From contig CM045731.1 in NCBI GenBank assembly GCA_024760905.1, positions 23,026,001 to 23,090,000 of the forward strand: DNA of 64,000 bases, given 5' to 3'. The position numbers and the translations under genes are program-made. Position 1 is the first letter of the stretch. The number at the start of each line of letters is the position of its first letter. Positions 12,401 to 23,011 of the stretch are shown in pieces. Below the pieces are notes generated by a model. That model searched no databases and was not told the origin of the DNA. It saw only the letters and a program-made list of their open reading frames with translations. Origin of the DNA: Plotosus lineatus. Its lineage: Eukaryota; Chordata; Actinopteri; Siluriformes; Plotosidae.

Positions 12401-15400
12401 CGAAAGTAGCAGTGGCTAAGGCCCAACAGAGGGCGTATGATGACTTGTGCGATAGGTTGGATAGTAAAGAGGGAGAAAATGATCTATACAGGTTGGCACA
12501 GCAGAGAAATAGAGATGGGAAGGACGTGCAGCAAGTTAGATTGATAAAGGACAGAGAGGGAAATGTATTTACTGATGACAGAAGTGTGCTGGGTAGATGG
12601 AAAGAGTACTTTGAAGAGCTGATGAATGAGGAAAATGAGAGAGAAAAAAAGAGTAGAAGAGGTGACCATTGAGGAGCAGGATGTAGCAAAGATCAGTAAG
12701 GGTGAAGTGAGAAGGGCATTGAAGAGGATGAAGAATGGAAAGGCAGTTGGTCCTGATGATATACCTGTGGAGGTATGGAAGTGTCTAGGAGAGGTAGCAG
12801 TAGAGCCATACAATGAAGCTATGGGAAAGAATAGTGGAAGCAAGACTAAGGGCAGAGATCAGCATTTGTGAACAACAGTTTGGTTTCATGCCAAGAAAGA
12901 GCACCACAGATGCAGTGTTTGCTTTGAGGATGTTAATAGAGAAGTACAGAGAAGGTCAGACGGAGCTGCATTGTGCCTCTGTGGATCTGGAGAAAGCATA
13001 TGACAGGGTGCCGAGAGAAGAACTGTGGTATTGTATGAGGAAGTCTGGCGTGACAGAGAAGTATGTTAGAGTGGTGCAGGACATGTATGAGAGATGTAAA
13101 ACAGCGGTGAGGTGTGCTGTTGGTGTGACCGACGAATTCAAGGTGGAGGTGGGACTGCATCAAGGGTCAGCTCTGAGCCCCTTCTTGTTTGCTATGGTGA
13201 TGGACAGGCTGACAGACGAGGTGAGACAAGAATCTCCATGGACTATGATGTTTGCAGATGACATCGTGATCTGTAGTGAGAGCAGAGAACAAGTGCAGGA
13301 AAATCTAGAGAGGTGGAGGTATGCCCTGGAAAGGAGAGGAATGAAAGTTAGCCTCAGAAAATCAGAATACATGTGTGTGAATGAGAAGGACCCAGGAGGA
13401 ACGGTGATGTTACAGGGAGCAGAGATAAAGAAGGTGTAGGATTTTAAGTACTTAGGCTCAATAATCCAGAGCAATGGAGAGTGTGGAAAAGAGGTGAAGA
13501 AACGTGTGCAGGCAGGCTGGAATGGTTGGAGAAAAGTGTCCGGTGTGATGTGCGATAGGAGAGTGTCAGCAAGAATGAAGGGAAAAGTGTACAAGACGGT
13601 GGTGAGGCCAGCGATGTTGTATGGATTAGAAACAGTGGCGCTGAAGAAAAGGCAGGAGGCAGAGCTGGAGGTAGCGGAGATGAAAATGTTGAGGTTTTCT
13701 CTGGGAGTAACGAGGATGGATAGGATCAGAAATGAGTATATCAGAGGGACAGCCCACGTAAGATCTTTTGGAGACAAAGTCAGAGAGGCTAGATTGAGAT
13801 GGTTTGGACATGTACAGAGGAGGGATAGTGAGTATATTGGCAGTAGGATGCTGAGGTTGGAACTACCAGGCAGAAGGCCTCGAGGAAGACCAAAGAAGAG
13901 ATTTTTGGATGTGGTGAAGGAAGACATGAAGGTCGTTGGAGTCAGAAAAGAAGATGCGGAGGACAGGGTGAGGTGGAGGCGGATGATTTGCTGTGGCGAC
14001 CCGTGAAGGGAGCAGCCTGAAGAAGACTGTTTTTTCATATGTGTGATTTTGACAAAGATCAGATAACATTTGATGGTGATTTTATGCAAAAATGTGAGAA
14101 ATTCCAAAAGGTTCAGATACTTTTTCATACCACTGTATATGAACCCAGGGTTGGCTGAATGTTGGGTGCAGCCTACCTGAAACCCTGATATAATTGAACA
14201 CAATCTCTAGTAGCTGTACAGCTGTCTGAAATACCTTCTGTTTCAGAGTATAATATGATTCTTGTAGGATTTGTGAAGTCACCTCTTGTTGTCTTCCACA
14301 TCCGGCGGCAGTTGACAGTTCATACAAGTAGCATAAGGATGATTGTGATTTTCTAAATGCACCAGAATAATAGATGGATCTGATTTATCACCCAAAGCCA
14401 ACAAGTCACCAAATGAATGTAATTTGCTGTTAATAAAATAGAGATGAAATAATATAAGTATTGCTGCTTGTGTTTTAAACATTTTGTACATGTTTGACCA
14501 GGAGTCTCCAACCCTGTTCCTGGAGAGCTGTTTTCCCGAGGATTTTGGCTCTCACTCTAATCATGCACAGCAGATTGTTGCATTCTGAAGTTCTTGATCA
14601 ACTAAAAGAGGTGTGTTAAATTTTGTTTTGGTGTGAAGTCTGCAGGAATGTAATTCTCCAAGAACATGAAAGGAGCCTACTGTGTTAAATTTATGTAACC
14701 TGTCTATACTTACCTCAGTATTTTTTCAGATATAGGATGAGTGGTGTGGGTTTCCTGATGATAGTCAACTTTAGCACATACCAGTTTATCAATTACTGGA
14801 AAATGGTCTTTTATTGTGCTGAATCGATCACGTTTCTTAAAATCAGACAACTGTCTAATCCAAAGAGCTCGAGCATCAGCATATTTTTTTTCATTTAATC
14901 TGATCATGAGCTCTTTAAAAAACTCATTTGCTTCCAGAAGAGCTCTTACATTTAAATGTTTCATATAAAGAATATGAAACAAAACCACTAATGTGTCTGG
15001 AACACATGTATTGATGTACTGGTCTGTTGATCCTGAACTCGCTTTCATATAGAAAACCCAAATTCCGTTGAGTAGTGACAGCAGTGTTGCTGCTCTGGAA
15101 TTGACAAATGGAAAACATTTCAGAAATTGTAATAGAAGTATATTGAAAGAAAAACATGTATATCTATTGAGCATCATTTTATGTTAAATCATTTCGGTTA
15201 ATTGGCTGTTCCAAATCACCCCTATGTGTAAGTGTGAATGGTTGTAAGAGAGTTGGCTCTGTGATGGCCTGGTGAGCTGTCCAGGGTGTACCCCACCCTT
15301 GCCCAGAGTTGGCTGAGATGGATGCCAGTTTCCCCACAACCCTAATTAGGATTAAATGTTTCAGAAAATGAATGAATTAATGAAAATGGGGATGATATCT

Positions 15401-18400
15401 GACCTTTAAACTCATTTCCAAATGAGCCCTAATAACCATTATAAGTGTATGCTGTGATTTGGATTTTACCTTGTCTTTGGAACTCCAGACAGCACTGAGC
15501 CTAAAGAAAGAAGAAAAATTAAATGTTGGGATTATCCACAAAAAGCGAAGTCACTGTTATTACTTGTGTTATAGCTGATATATTCATTGAATTCAGTCCC
15601 ACCCCGAATCTCGAAATTATTACGACTGCCTGTCTCTTAAATTATACGGACATTAAAAAAAAAAAAAAAAAAGCACAAATATCGCCTCTTTTGAAAAAAC
15701 CTCATAAATATTACAAATTTTATAAATGTTGAATAAACATCTACGTATAGACAGATTGGAATGGATGGAGAAAAGTGTCCGGTGTGATGTGTGATAGGAG
15801 GGTATCGGCAAGAATGAAAGTAAAAGTGTACAAGATGGTGATGAGGCAAGCGAGGTTGTATGGTTTAGAAACAGTGGCACTGAGGAACAGATAGGAGGCA
15901 GAGCTGGAGGTAGCAGAGATGAAAATGTTGAAGTTCTCTCTGGGAGTAACAAGGATGGATAGGATCAGAAATGAATACATCAGAGGGACAGCCCATGTAA
16001 GATGTTTTGGAGACAAACTCAGAGAGGCAAAATTGAGATGGTTTGGACATGTACAGAGGAGGGATAGTGAGTATATTGGTAGTAGGATGCTGAGGTTAAT
16101 GCAGCCATGAGGATGGGCACAAACAAGTGTCCGTCCTCATGCCGGTCCCAAGCCTGGATAAATGCAGTGGGTTGCAACAGGAAGGGCATCCGATGTAAAA
16201 CTTTTGCCAAAATACATTATGCGAACTGCCAATACTAATTTCATAGCGGATCGGTCAAGGCCTGGGTTAACAACAACCGCCATCTGTACTGTCAACCAAT
16301 AGGGTGTTGGTGGAAATTGGACTAATGTTGGTCGAAGAAGGAGAAGTCAAAGAAGGAGAGGCCGAAAGAAGGAGGGGTCAAAGAAGGAGAGGCCGAAAGA
16401 AGGAGAGGTGGGAGGCATGTCCGTAGGCAGAGAGAGAAGAGGAAAGGCATAAGTCAAGGACTGAGAGTAGGGACTTTGAATGTTGGAACTATGGCAGGAA
16501 AAGGTAGAGAGCTGGCTGACATGATGCAGAGGAGGAAGGTGGACAAACTGTGTGTTCAGGAGACCAGGTGGAAAGGTAGCAAGGCTACAAGCTTAGGAGC
16601 AGGGTTTAAGCTGTTTTTTCATGGTGTGGATGGGAAGAGAAATGGAGTAGAAGTCATCTTGAATGAGGGGTTGGTCAGGAATGTTCTAGAAACAAAAGAG
16701 TGTCAAACAGAGTGATGAGTCTCAAGTTAGAAATTGAAGGTATGATGTTCAATGTTGTTAGTGCTTATGCCCCACAGGCAGGATGTGAGCGAGAAGAGAA
16801 GGAGAGATTCTGCAGTGAGTTAGATGAAGTGATGCAGAGTATCCCCAGAGGTGAAAGAGTGCTCGTTGGTGCAGACTTCACCGAACATGTTGGTGCAGGC
16901 AACAGAGGGGATGAGGAAGTGATGGTCAGGTTTGGTATCCAGGACCGGAACACAGAAGGACAGATGTTGATAGATTTTGCAAAAAGGATGGAAATGGCTG
17001 TGGTGAATACTTTCTTCCAGCAGAGAAAGGAGCATAGGGTAGCTTACAAAAGCGGAAGTAGGAGCACACAAGTAGACTATATCTTGTGTAGGCGATGTAA
17101 TTTGAAGGAAGACAGTGACTGCAAAGTAGTAGTGGGTGAGAGTTTTGCCAAACAGCATAGGATGGTGAGAAAGGTGAAGAAGGCAAAGGCAGAGCAGAAT
17201 ACAAAGTGGTGGAAGCTGAAAAAGGATGAATGTCGTGTTGTTTCAAGGAGGAGCTGAAACAGGCTTTGAGTGGTCAGGAGGTGCATCCAGATGACTGGAC
17301 AACTACAGCTAATGTGATCAGTGAGACAGGTAAGAAAGTTCTTGGTGTGTCCTCTGGAAGGACAGTAGATATGGAGACTTGGTGGTGGAATGAGGAAGTG
17401 CAGGAGTGTGTTAAAAGGAAGAGGTTAGCTAAGAAGAAGTGGGACACAGAGAGGACCGAAGAGAGTAAACAGGAGTACAGGGAGACACAGCGTAAGGCGA
17501 AAGTAGCGGTGTCAAAGGCTAAACAGAGGGCGTATGATGACTTGGATGCTAGGCTGGAGAGGAAGAAGGGAGAAAATGATTTATACAGATTGTCACAGCA
17601 GAGAAATAGAGATGGGAAGGACGTGCAGCAAGTTAAAATGATTAAGGACAGAGAGGGAAACGTATTGACTGATGACAGAAGTGTGCTGGGAAGATGGAAA
17701 GAGTACTTTGAAAAGCTGATGAATGAGGAAAATAAGAGAGAAAAATGAGTAGAAGAGGTGATTGTTGAGGACCAGGAAGTAGCAAAGATTAGTAAGAGTG
17801 AAGTGAGGAGGGCATTGAAGAGGATGAAGAGTGGAAAGGCAGTTGGATGAAGTTATGGGAAAGAATAGTGGAAGCTAGACTAAGGGCAGAGGTCAGCACT
17901 TGTGAACAACAGTTTGGTTTCATGCCAAGAAAGAGCACCACAGATGCATGTTTGCTTTGAGAATGTTAATAGAGAAGTACAGAGAAGGTCAGAAGAAGCT
18001 GCATTGTGCCTTTGTGGATCTGGAAAAAGCACATGACAGGGTGCCAAGAGAAGAACTGTGGTATTGCATGAGGAAGTCTGGAGTGGCAGAAAAGTATGTT
18101 AGAGTAGTGCAGGACATGTATGAGAGATGTAAGACAGTGATGAGGTGTGCTGTCGGCGTGACCAACGAATTCAAGGTGGAGGTGGGACTGCATCAAGGAT
18201 CAGCTCTGAGCCCCTTCTTGTTTCCGATGGTGATGGACAGGCTGACAGACGAGGTTAGGCAAGAATCTCCATGGACTATGATGTTTGCAGATGACATTGT
18301 GATCTGTAGTGAGAGCAGAGAACAAGTGGAGGAAAATCTAGAGAGGTGGAGGTATGCCCTGGAAAGGAGAGGAATGAAGGTTAGCCTCAGAAAATCAGAA

Positions 18401-20008
18401 TGCATGTGTGTGAATGAGAAGGACCCAGGAGGAACGGTGATGTTACAGGGAACAGAGATAACGAAGGTGGAGGATTTTAAGTACTTTGACTCAACAATCC
18501 AGAGCAATGGAGAGTGTGGAAAAGAGGTGAAGAAACGTGTGCAGGCAGGCTGGAATGGTTGGAGAAAAGTCCGTTGTGATGTGCGATAGGAGAGTGTCAG
18601 CAAGAATGAAAGGAAAAGTGTACAAGACGGTGGTGAGGCCAGCGATGTTGTATGGCTTAGAAACAGTGGCGCTGAGGAAAAGGCAGGAGGCAGAGCTGGA
18701 GGTAGCAGAGATGAAAATGTTGAGGTTCTCCTTGGAAGTAACACGGATGGATAGGATCAGGAATGAGTACATCCGAGGGACAGCCCATGTAAGATGTTTT
18801 GGAGACAAAGTCAGAGAGGCTCGATTGAGATGGTTTGGACATGTACAGAGGAGGGATAGTAAGTATATTGGTAGTAGGATGCTGACATTGGAACTAACAG
18901 GCAGAAGGCTTAGAAGAAGACCAAAGAGAAGATTTATGGATGTGGTGAAGGAGAACATGAAGGTAGTTGGAGTAAGAGTACAAGATGCAGAGGATAGGGT
19001 GAGATGGAGGCAGATAATTCGCTGTGGTGACCCCTGAAGGGAAAAGCCGAAAGGAAAAGAAGAAGAAGAAGGATCCTGAGGTTGGAACTACCAGGCAGAA
19101 GGCCTAGTGGAAGTCCAAAGAAGAGATTTATGGATGTGGTGAAGGAAGACATGAAGGTCGTTGGTGTAAGAGAAGAAAATGCAGAGTACAGGGTGAGATG
19201 GACGCAGATGATTTGCTGTGGCGTCCCTGATGGGAACAGCCGAAAGGAAAAGAAGATATAGACTATTGAATGTCTGGCAGTAAATATGAAGATAATACAA
19301 GAAAAAAAAAGTAGTTTGAACTGAGCACTAATTCAACATTAGTTTCTCTTAGTGCATCAGCAGGGCTGTTTGGTGGAGGGTGGTAATTTATTATGGGGGC
19401 GAGGGATGTCACCATTATAGGAACCTTTTATAATATGTGTACAACCACAAATAGTTATGGAACCATAATTAGGCATATATTTAAAAAAGTATGTTACAGG
19501 AGAAGTTAGGTTCTCTGTTGAATCCAATCAGCCCATTCTGGGCGAAAGTGGGGTACACCCTAAACAGCTTGCCCAACAATCGGAAGGGCAACACACACGT
19601 ACACTCACACCTTGGGGCAATTTGGAACAACAAACTAACTTCCACATGTTTCACTTCCTCCATCTGCATTTTTCTGTCAATATCCAGTACAATTAAAGAT
19701 TTTGTAATAATAAAAAAACACCAAAATAAAAACAAACAACAACAACAACAACAAATCAATTTTTTGTTGTTGCTTTTACATGGTATAAAAGTTCTATATT
19801 TGGAATGATATCTCTGCAATTTCATTGCTTGTGTTGATGCTAACATTTTACGACTAGCCTACTGATCGTGTTTTCAGAAAAAGGCTTTTCTCAGGTGCCA
19901 AGAAAACAAAATTAAACTCAAAGAATGGGGTTAGACATCAGGGCTTTTATGTTTATATTATAAGTTATGATTTCCTTTACCTTTGCTTTTGTTTTTTCTT
20001 CTTTCCAT
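5678..20008 (-). CDS. uncharacterised 776-aa protein with C-terminal 43-aa tandem repeats; six-exon gene
   Basis: Join on the minus strand: 20008-19981, 15500-15470, 15094-14714, 14426-14283, 8496-8294, 7221-5678. Every junction is GT-AG, the phases agree, and the lengths add to 2331 nt (776 aa plus stop). An in-frame TGA lies 9 nt before the chosen ATG. Visible features: a basic start (MERRKNKSKG); an N-T-C motif at about 48-50 in a conserved block; a short region with CMNC (exon 4); H209...W221-H-L-Y-D225 in exon 5; and residues 269-776 made of tandem repeats. An early Cys and a later His before W..YD recall papain-fold peptidases, but this is inference; no family was confirmed. There is no signal peptide or membrane segment. 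A relative lies at 28197-28485. Confidence 0.8.
5680..7204 (-). repeat. coding minisatellite: 258-bp unit (two 43-aa half units, A and B)
   Basis: The word gctcacagccggaaagtaag and variants recur every ~258 bp from ~5.8 to ~7.1 kb. Half unit A starts MEVEE..TYS and carries ETGEGTG...FPAVSNPIC; half unit B starts MKVGQTDN and carries ETGIGTG. Five A/B pairs, a sixth A and a degenerate last unit are present. B3-B5 are identical in protein. Confidence 0.92.
7354..7705 (-). mobile_element. tRNA-derived SINE with L2-type (GAATG)n tail
   Basis: Plus-strand attcattcatccattttcta through gatgtgctagcgaca is the reverse of a tRNA-like head and a tail ending aaaatggatgaatgaatg. The same family recurs at 38645, 41908, 46679, 47383 and 61024. 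Lies in the intron between exons 5 and 6. Confidence 0.75.
7857..7985 (-). pseudogene. relic repeat unit in the last intron of the repeat-tailed gene
   Basis: The minus strand reads FPAKSISIYLVPGQSVENIK then VEYPFHYSI and a stop, plainly a diverged copy of the terminal repeat unit. It is preceded by tatttttccag, so it may be a dead or alternative exon. Confidence 0.6.
8294..8496 (-). CDS. unnamed repeat-tailed gene, coding exon 5 (His/WHLYD block)
   Basis: Acceptor ttttcatttag, donor GTAACTG. Encodes LLLGKENHMTMCFKS then WHLYDN, ending AVYVNISQEQEYIP. The H plus aromatic-YD pattern would be the second active-site block in a cysteine-peptidase-like fold (inference). Confidence 0.8.
8545..8900 (-). 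mobile_element. tRNA-derived SINE with RTE tail
   Basis: On the minus strand: a head with B-box-like ggttcgagtc (here gggtttgagtc), a central body, then the two RTE-derived segments (ggcatccaacgtaaaac; gattcgcacg... gctgtggcgac) and an AAG-rich end. Intronic. Confidence 0.82.
9042..9092 (-). mobile_element. Rex3-type LINE, 3' tip only
   Basis: cttcttccgcttattccagg and a CTCAT run match the 3' end and simple-repeat tail of the Rex3 copy at 23730. Only ~50 bp remain before an RTE fragment begins. Confidence 0.6.
9093..9438 (+). mobile_element. RTE-clade LINE, 3' fragment
   Basis: Encodes the C-terminal block GTAHVRGFGDKVREVRLRWF...GRPKRRFMDVVKENMK through CGDP and stop, then the family 3' tail ccgaaaagaagag. 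5'-truncated, inside the intron of the minus-strand gene. Confidence 0.85.
9439..9474. repeat. (AT)n microsatellite
   Basis: Alternating TA run between an RTE tail and the Tc1 end; it supplies TA targets for Tc1. Confidence 0.9.
9626..10729 (-). pseudogene. Tc1-like transposase, inactivated
   Basis: From ATG at 10729 (MAHSKELSEDLRSRIADLYK) the frame shows the paired-like HTH (KTISKSLDVHQSTVREVVYK), a GRPRK-like hook, WTDGTKVELFG (first catalytic Asp region), QQDNDPKYRS (second) and SPDLNPSEML (third, Glu retained). The stretch that should read GRTPRRKPLLSKK is shifted: the motif is in another frame between about 10410 and the T9 run at 10341-10349, so two compensating indels scramble roughly 25 residues. 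The WSDE-type motif reads WTDG and NLWRELK reads MLGHDLK. Inactive copy. Confidence 0.85.
11012..14025 (+). mobile_element. RTE-clade LINE, 5'-complete with internal deletion; 15-bp target duplication
   Basis: Begins with the family start atgcagccatgag at 11014 and a G run, and ends ...agcagcctgaagaag. Target duplications actgttttttcatat at 10997-11011 and 14026-14040 split the Tc1 inverted repeat. Endonuclease frame 11145-12197 (GTLNVGTM, QETRWKG, GADFNGHVG, VDYILCRR), then frameshifted linker and RT (FADDIVICSES at ~13250). About 140 bp of the RT N-terminal part is missing near 12805. A stop replaces Glu at 13437. Dead copy. Confidence 0.93.
14283..14426 (-). CDS. unnamed repeat-tailed gene, coding exon 4
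   Basis: Acceptor tattttattaacag, donor GTGACT. Encodes KLHSFGDLLALGDK through HPYATCMNCQLPPDVEDNK; phases 2/2 match both neighbours. The following intron received the Tc1 and RTE insertions. Confidence 0.78.
14714..15094 (-). CDS. unnamed repeat-tailed gene, coding exon 3 (NTC motif)
   Basis: Acceptor caattccag, donor GTAAGTAT. Encodes the block containing YINTCVPDTLVVLFHILYMK, aligned with the paralogous exon at 28197-28485. Cys50 of NTC is the candidate nucleophile if this is a peptidase-like fold. Confidence 0.8.
15197..15382 (+). mobile_element. SINE with L2-type tail, 5'-truncated
   Basis: ccagggtgtaccccaccctt, ccctaattaggattaa and cagaaaatgaatgaatt are the body and tail of the (GAATG)n SINE family; the tRNA-like head is absent. 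Confidence 0.72.
15470..15500 (-). CDS. unnamed repeat-tailed gene, coding exon 2 (31 nt)
   Basis: Acceptor cttctttctttag and donor GTAAAAT bracket 31 nt, which restore frame between exons 1 and 3 and add SVLSGVPKT. Confidence 0.72.
16099..19070 (+). mobile_element. RTE-clade LINE, 5'-complete, nested in another RTE
   Basis: Starts atgcagccatgagg and ends ccgaaaggaaaagaagaaga. Target duplication ggatgctgaggtta (16085-16098) against ggatcctgaggttg (19071-19084) comes from the host RTE. Endonuclease in two frames (16476-17257), RT at 17948-18589 with FADDIV. Internal deletion near 17848 removes the RT N-terminal part; several frameshifts. Inactive. Confidence 0.92.
16326..16411 (+). repeat. 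minisatellite expansion inside RTE 5' region
   Basis: The Arg-rich segment before the endonuclease, single in other copies (gtcgaagaaggagaggtggg), is repeated here as gaaggagaggccgaaa / gtcaaagaaggagaggc units. Confidence 0.75.
19265..19980. other. intron 1 DNA: SINE fragment and (AAC)n
   Basis: A reversed L2-tail SINE fragment occupies 19519-19640 (gtggggtacaccctaaacag). (AAC)n at 19732-19753. Otherwise nothing recognised. Confidence 0.55.
19981..20008 (-). CDS. unnamed repeat-tailed gene, coding exon 1 (start codon)
   Basis: The ATG at 20008-20006 opens MERRKNKSK plus one base; the donor GTAAAGG follows. An acceptor-like cattcttag ends at 20033, so this exon may be preceded by a 5'UTR exon. 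Confidence 0.7.
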
Positions 20009-20033
20009 TTCACGTCACTGAATCTGTTCTTCC

Positions 20034-20786
20034 TAAGAATGCAACTCAGAATGTCACTCTATTACTCAAATGAAGACTCTACAGGAATTAAATGAATACA
20101 ACCACGAAAGAAAACAATTAATAGTACGGCAGAAAATAATATGAAACTGTCAAATTGAAAGACAGGTATTATCACCGTTCACCGCGAAGATGACCACAAC
20201 AAGGACATGACGTAACACTATGCAATTTTTTATGAATCAAATTGAGAGTTTATTTTTGTAAACCAAAATTTGTGTGCCTTTGATGTTGAATACATAGGTT
20301 ATACAAATGTATTAAGCTTGAGGAAGTGTTTATCAGTGTTTGCTTAGAGTGTATTTATCTAGTTCTATTACTATTTTCCTTATCAGTGCATTTCACTGTA
20401 ACAAAGAGTTCCTGTTTTGTCCACATTACTAATTGATGATGAAGAAATCCAATTAATTTTTAGTTGTATCACACTTTTTAAAACAGACATTGTCACAAAG
20501 CAAGTAAAAGTAGGAGTTTACAAGGTAGAAAATAGTTTGAACATTTTCTACAACCCCTACAGATCCCAAATGAGCTCTGCCCATGGTGATATATATACAG
20601 ACACTCCCCGACTTACGTTCATCCATTTTACGTTTTTTTTTTTTTTTTTTTGCTTTTACAATTTTTTTTCTTTTTTCAAAGAAAAAAAAAGTAAATTTTT
20701 GAGTTCAGACATGCCTACGTGGTACACTGACATAGTGGCGCAATGACGCTAACAAACGACAGACTACCAGACATTATATATATATA
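20034..20786. other. AT-rich DNA upstream of the minus-strand gene
   Basis: Contains poly-T 20634-20651 and a MITE-like tip, cagacactccccgacttacg, at ~20601. No promoter motif I would defend. Confidence 0.4.
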
Positions 20787-23005
20787 ATGCAGCCATGAGG
20801 CTGGGGGGGGGGGGGGGGGGGGCACTAACTCTGCCACTCCAGACTTCCTCATACAATATCACAGTTCTTCTCTCAGCACCCTGTCATATGCTTTCTCCAG
20901 ATCCACAAAGGCACAATGTAGCTCCTTCTGACCTTCTCTATTCTTCTCTATTAACATCCTCATAGCAAACACTGCATCTGTGGTGCTCTTTCTTGGCATG
21001 AAACCAAACTGTTGTTCACAAATGCTGACCTCTGCCCTTAGTCTAGCTTCCACTATTCTTTCCCATAACTTCATTGTATGGCTCGTCAACTTTATCCCTC
21101 TGTAGTTGCCACAACTCTGTACATCTCCCTTGTTCTTAAAAATGGGCACAAGCACACTTCTCCTCCATTCCTCCGGCATCTGCTCACTTTCAAAGACCTT
21201 GTTGAATATTCTTATCAGAAAATCTACAGCTACCTCCCCTAGACACTTCCATACCTCAACTGGTATGTCATCAGTGCCAACTGCCTTTCCACTCTTCATC
21301 CTCTTCAATGCCCTCCTCACTTCTCCCTTATTTATCTTTGCTACTTCCTGGTCCTCAACGGTCACCCCCTTCTACTCTTTTTTCTCTCTCATTTTCCTCA
21401 TTCATCAGCTCTTCAAAGTACTCTTTCCATCTTCCCAGCACACGTCTGTCATCAGTCAATACATTTCCCTCTCTATCCTTTATCACTCTAACTTGCTGCA
21501 CGTCTTTCCCATCTCTATTTCTCTGCTGTGCTAACCTGTATAAATCATTTTCTCCCTCCTTACTGTCCAACCTATCATACAAGTCATCATACGCCCTCTG
21601 TTTGGCCTTTGACACCGCTACCTTCGCCTTACACTGTGTCTCCCTGTACTTCTGTTTACTCTCATCGGTCCTCTCTGTGTCCAACTTCTTCTTAGCTAAC
21701 CTCTTCTTTTGTACACACTCCTGCATTTCCTCATTCCACCACCAAGTTTCCTTATCTACTTTCCTTCCAGAGGACACACCAAGTACTGTCCTACCGGTCT
21801 CCCTGATCACATTTGCTGTGGTTGTCCAGTCATCTGGAAGCACTTCCTGACTACCCAAAGCCTGTTTCAACTCCTCCTTGAAGACAACACGACACTCTTC
21901 CTTTTTCAGCTTTCACCACTTTGTCTTCTGCTCTGCCTTTGCCTTTTTCACCTTTCTCACCATCAGCATCATCCTGCACACCGCCATCCTATGCTGTTTG
22001 GCAACACTCTCACCCACTACTACTTTGCAGTCACTGACTTCCTTCAAATTACATCGCCTACACAAGATGTAGTCTACCTGTGTGCTCTTACCGCCGCTTT
22101 CATAAGTCACCCTATGCTCCTGTTTCTTCTTGAAGAAAGTATTCACCACAGCCATTGCCATTCTTTTTGCAAAATCGATCAACATCTGTCCTTCTGTGTT
22201 CCTGTCCTGGATACCAAACCTGCCCATCACTTCCTCGTCCCCTCTGTTGCCTGCACCAACATGTCCATTGATGTCTGCCCCAATGACCACTCTTTCACCT
22301 CTGGGGGTACTCTGCATCACTTCATCTAACTCACTCCAGAATCTCTCCTTCTCTTCTAGCTCACATCCTGCCAGTGGGGCATAAGCACTAACAACATTGA
22401 CCATCACGCCTTCAATTTCTAACTTGAGACTCATCATTCTGTCTGACACTCTTTCCACTTCTAGAACATTCCTGACAAACCCCTCCTTCAAGATGACTCC
22501 TACTCCATTTCTCTTCCCATCCACACCATGATAAAACAGCTGAAACCCTGCTCCTAGGCTTTTAGCTTTGCTACCTTTCCACCTGGTCTACTGAACACAC
22601 TGTATGTCCACCTTCCTCCTCTGCATCATGTCAGCCAGCTCTCTGCCTTTTCCTTGCATAGTTGCAACATTCAAAGTCCCTACTCTCAGTCCTAGGCTCA
22701 CGCCTTTCCTCTTCTCTCTCTGCCTACGGACAAGCCTCCCGCCTCTCCTTCTTCGACGTCTTCGACCAACAGTAGTCCAATTTTCATTAGCACCCTGTTG
22801 GTTGACAGCACTGATGGCGGTCATTGTTAACCAGGGTCTCCACCGATCCGGTATGAATTTTATTTTGACCATTTGCATTTTTAATGTGGCAGAAATTTTA
22901 TGCCGGATGCCCTTCCTGTCGCAACCCTCTGCATTTATTCGGGATTGGGACCGGCATAAGGGGGAGAGACACTGGTTAGTGCCCCCCCGCGCCTCATGGC
23001 TGCAT
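20787..23005 (-). mobile_element. RTE-clade LINE with a second, inverted 5' end
   Basis: The minus-strand copy begins at 23005 (atgcagccatgag complement), passes through endonuclease (22524-21913, GADINGHVG) and RT (21365-20859, FVDLEKAYDRV), and stops in mid-RT. At 20787-20829 it meets a plus-strand RTE 5' end (atgcagccatgagg, G run, cactaac). Both outer ends are therefore 5' ends. No 3' end is present. Confidence 0.85.
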
Positions 23006-23011
23006 TACATA

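Larger units (their letters stand above)
9477..14135 (-). mobile_element. Tc1-like transposon interrupted by an RTE LINE
   Basis: Terminal inverted repeats begin cagtggtatgaaaaagtatc at 9477 and end with the complement at 14135, next to TA on the right. Removing the RTE (11012-14025) and one 15-bp target duplication leaves about 1630 bp, the usual Tc1 size. The transposase is on the minus strand. The right inverted repeat is the part that was split. The element sits in intron 4 of the repeat-tailed gene, same strand. Confidence 0.92.
15753..19256 (+). mobile_element. RTE-clade LINE 3' fragment, split by a younger RTE
   Basis: Two pieces, 15753-16098 and 19085-19256, join into one C-terminal region plus 3' tail once the nested copy is removed. 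Short flanking duplication tatagac at 15746-15752 and 19257-19263. Lies in intron 1 of the repeat-tailed gene. Confidence 0.85.

Noticed and set aside
14180..14270. Possible extra exon of the repeat-tailed gene directly after exon 4
   Set aside because: It would need an intron of about 22 nt; exon 5 at 8294-8496 joins in the correct phase instead.
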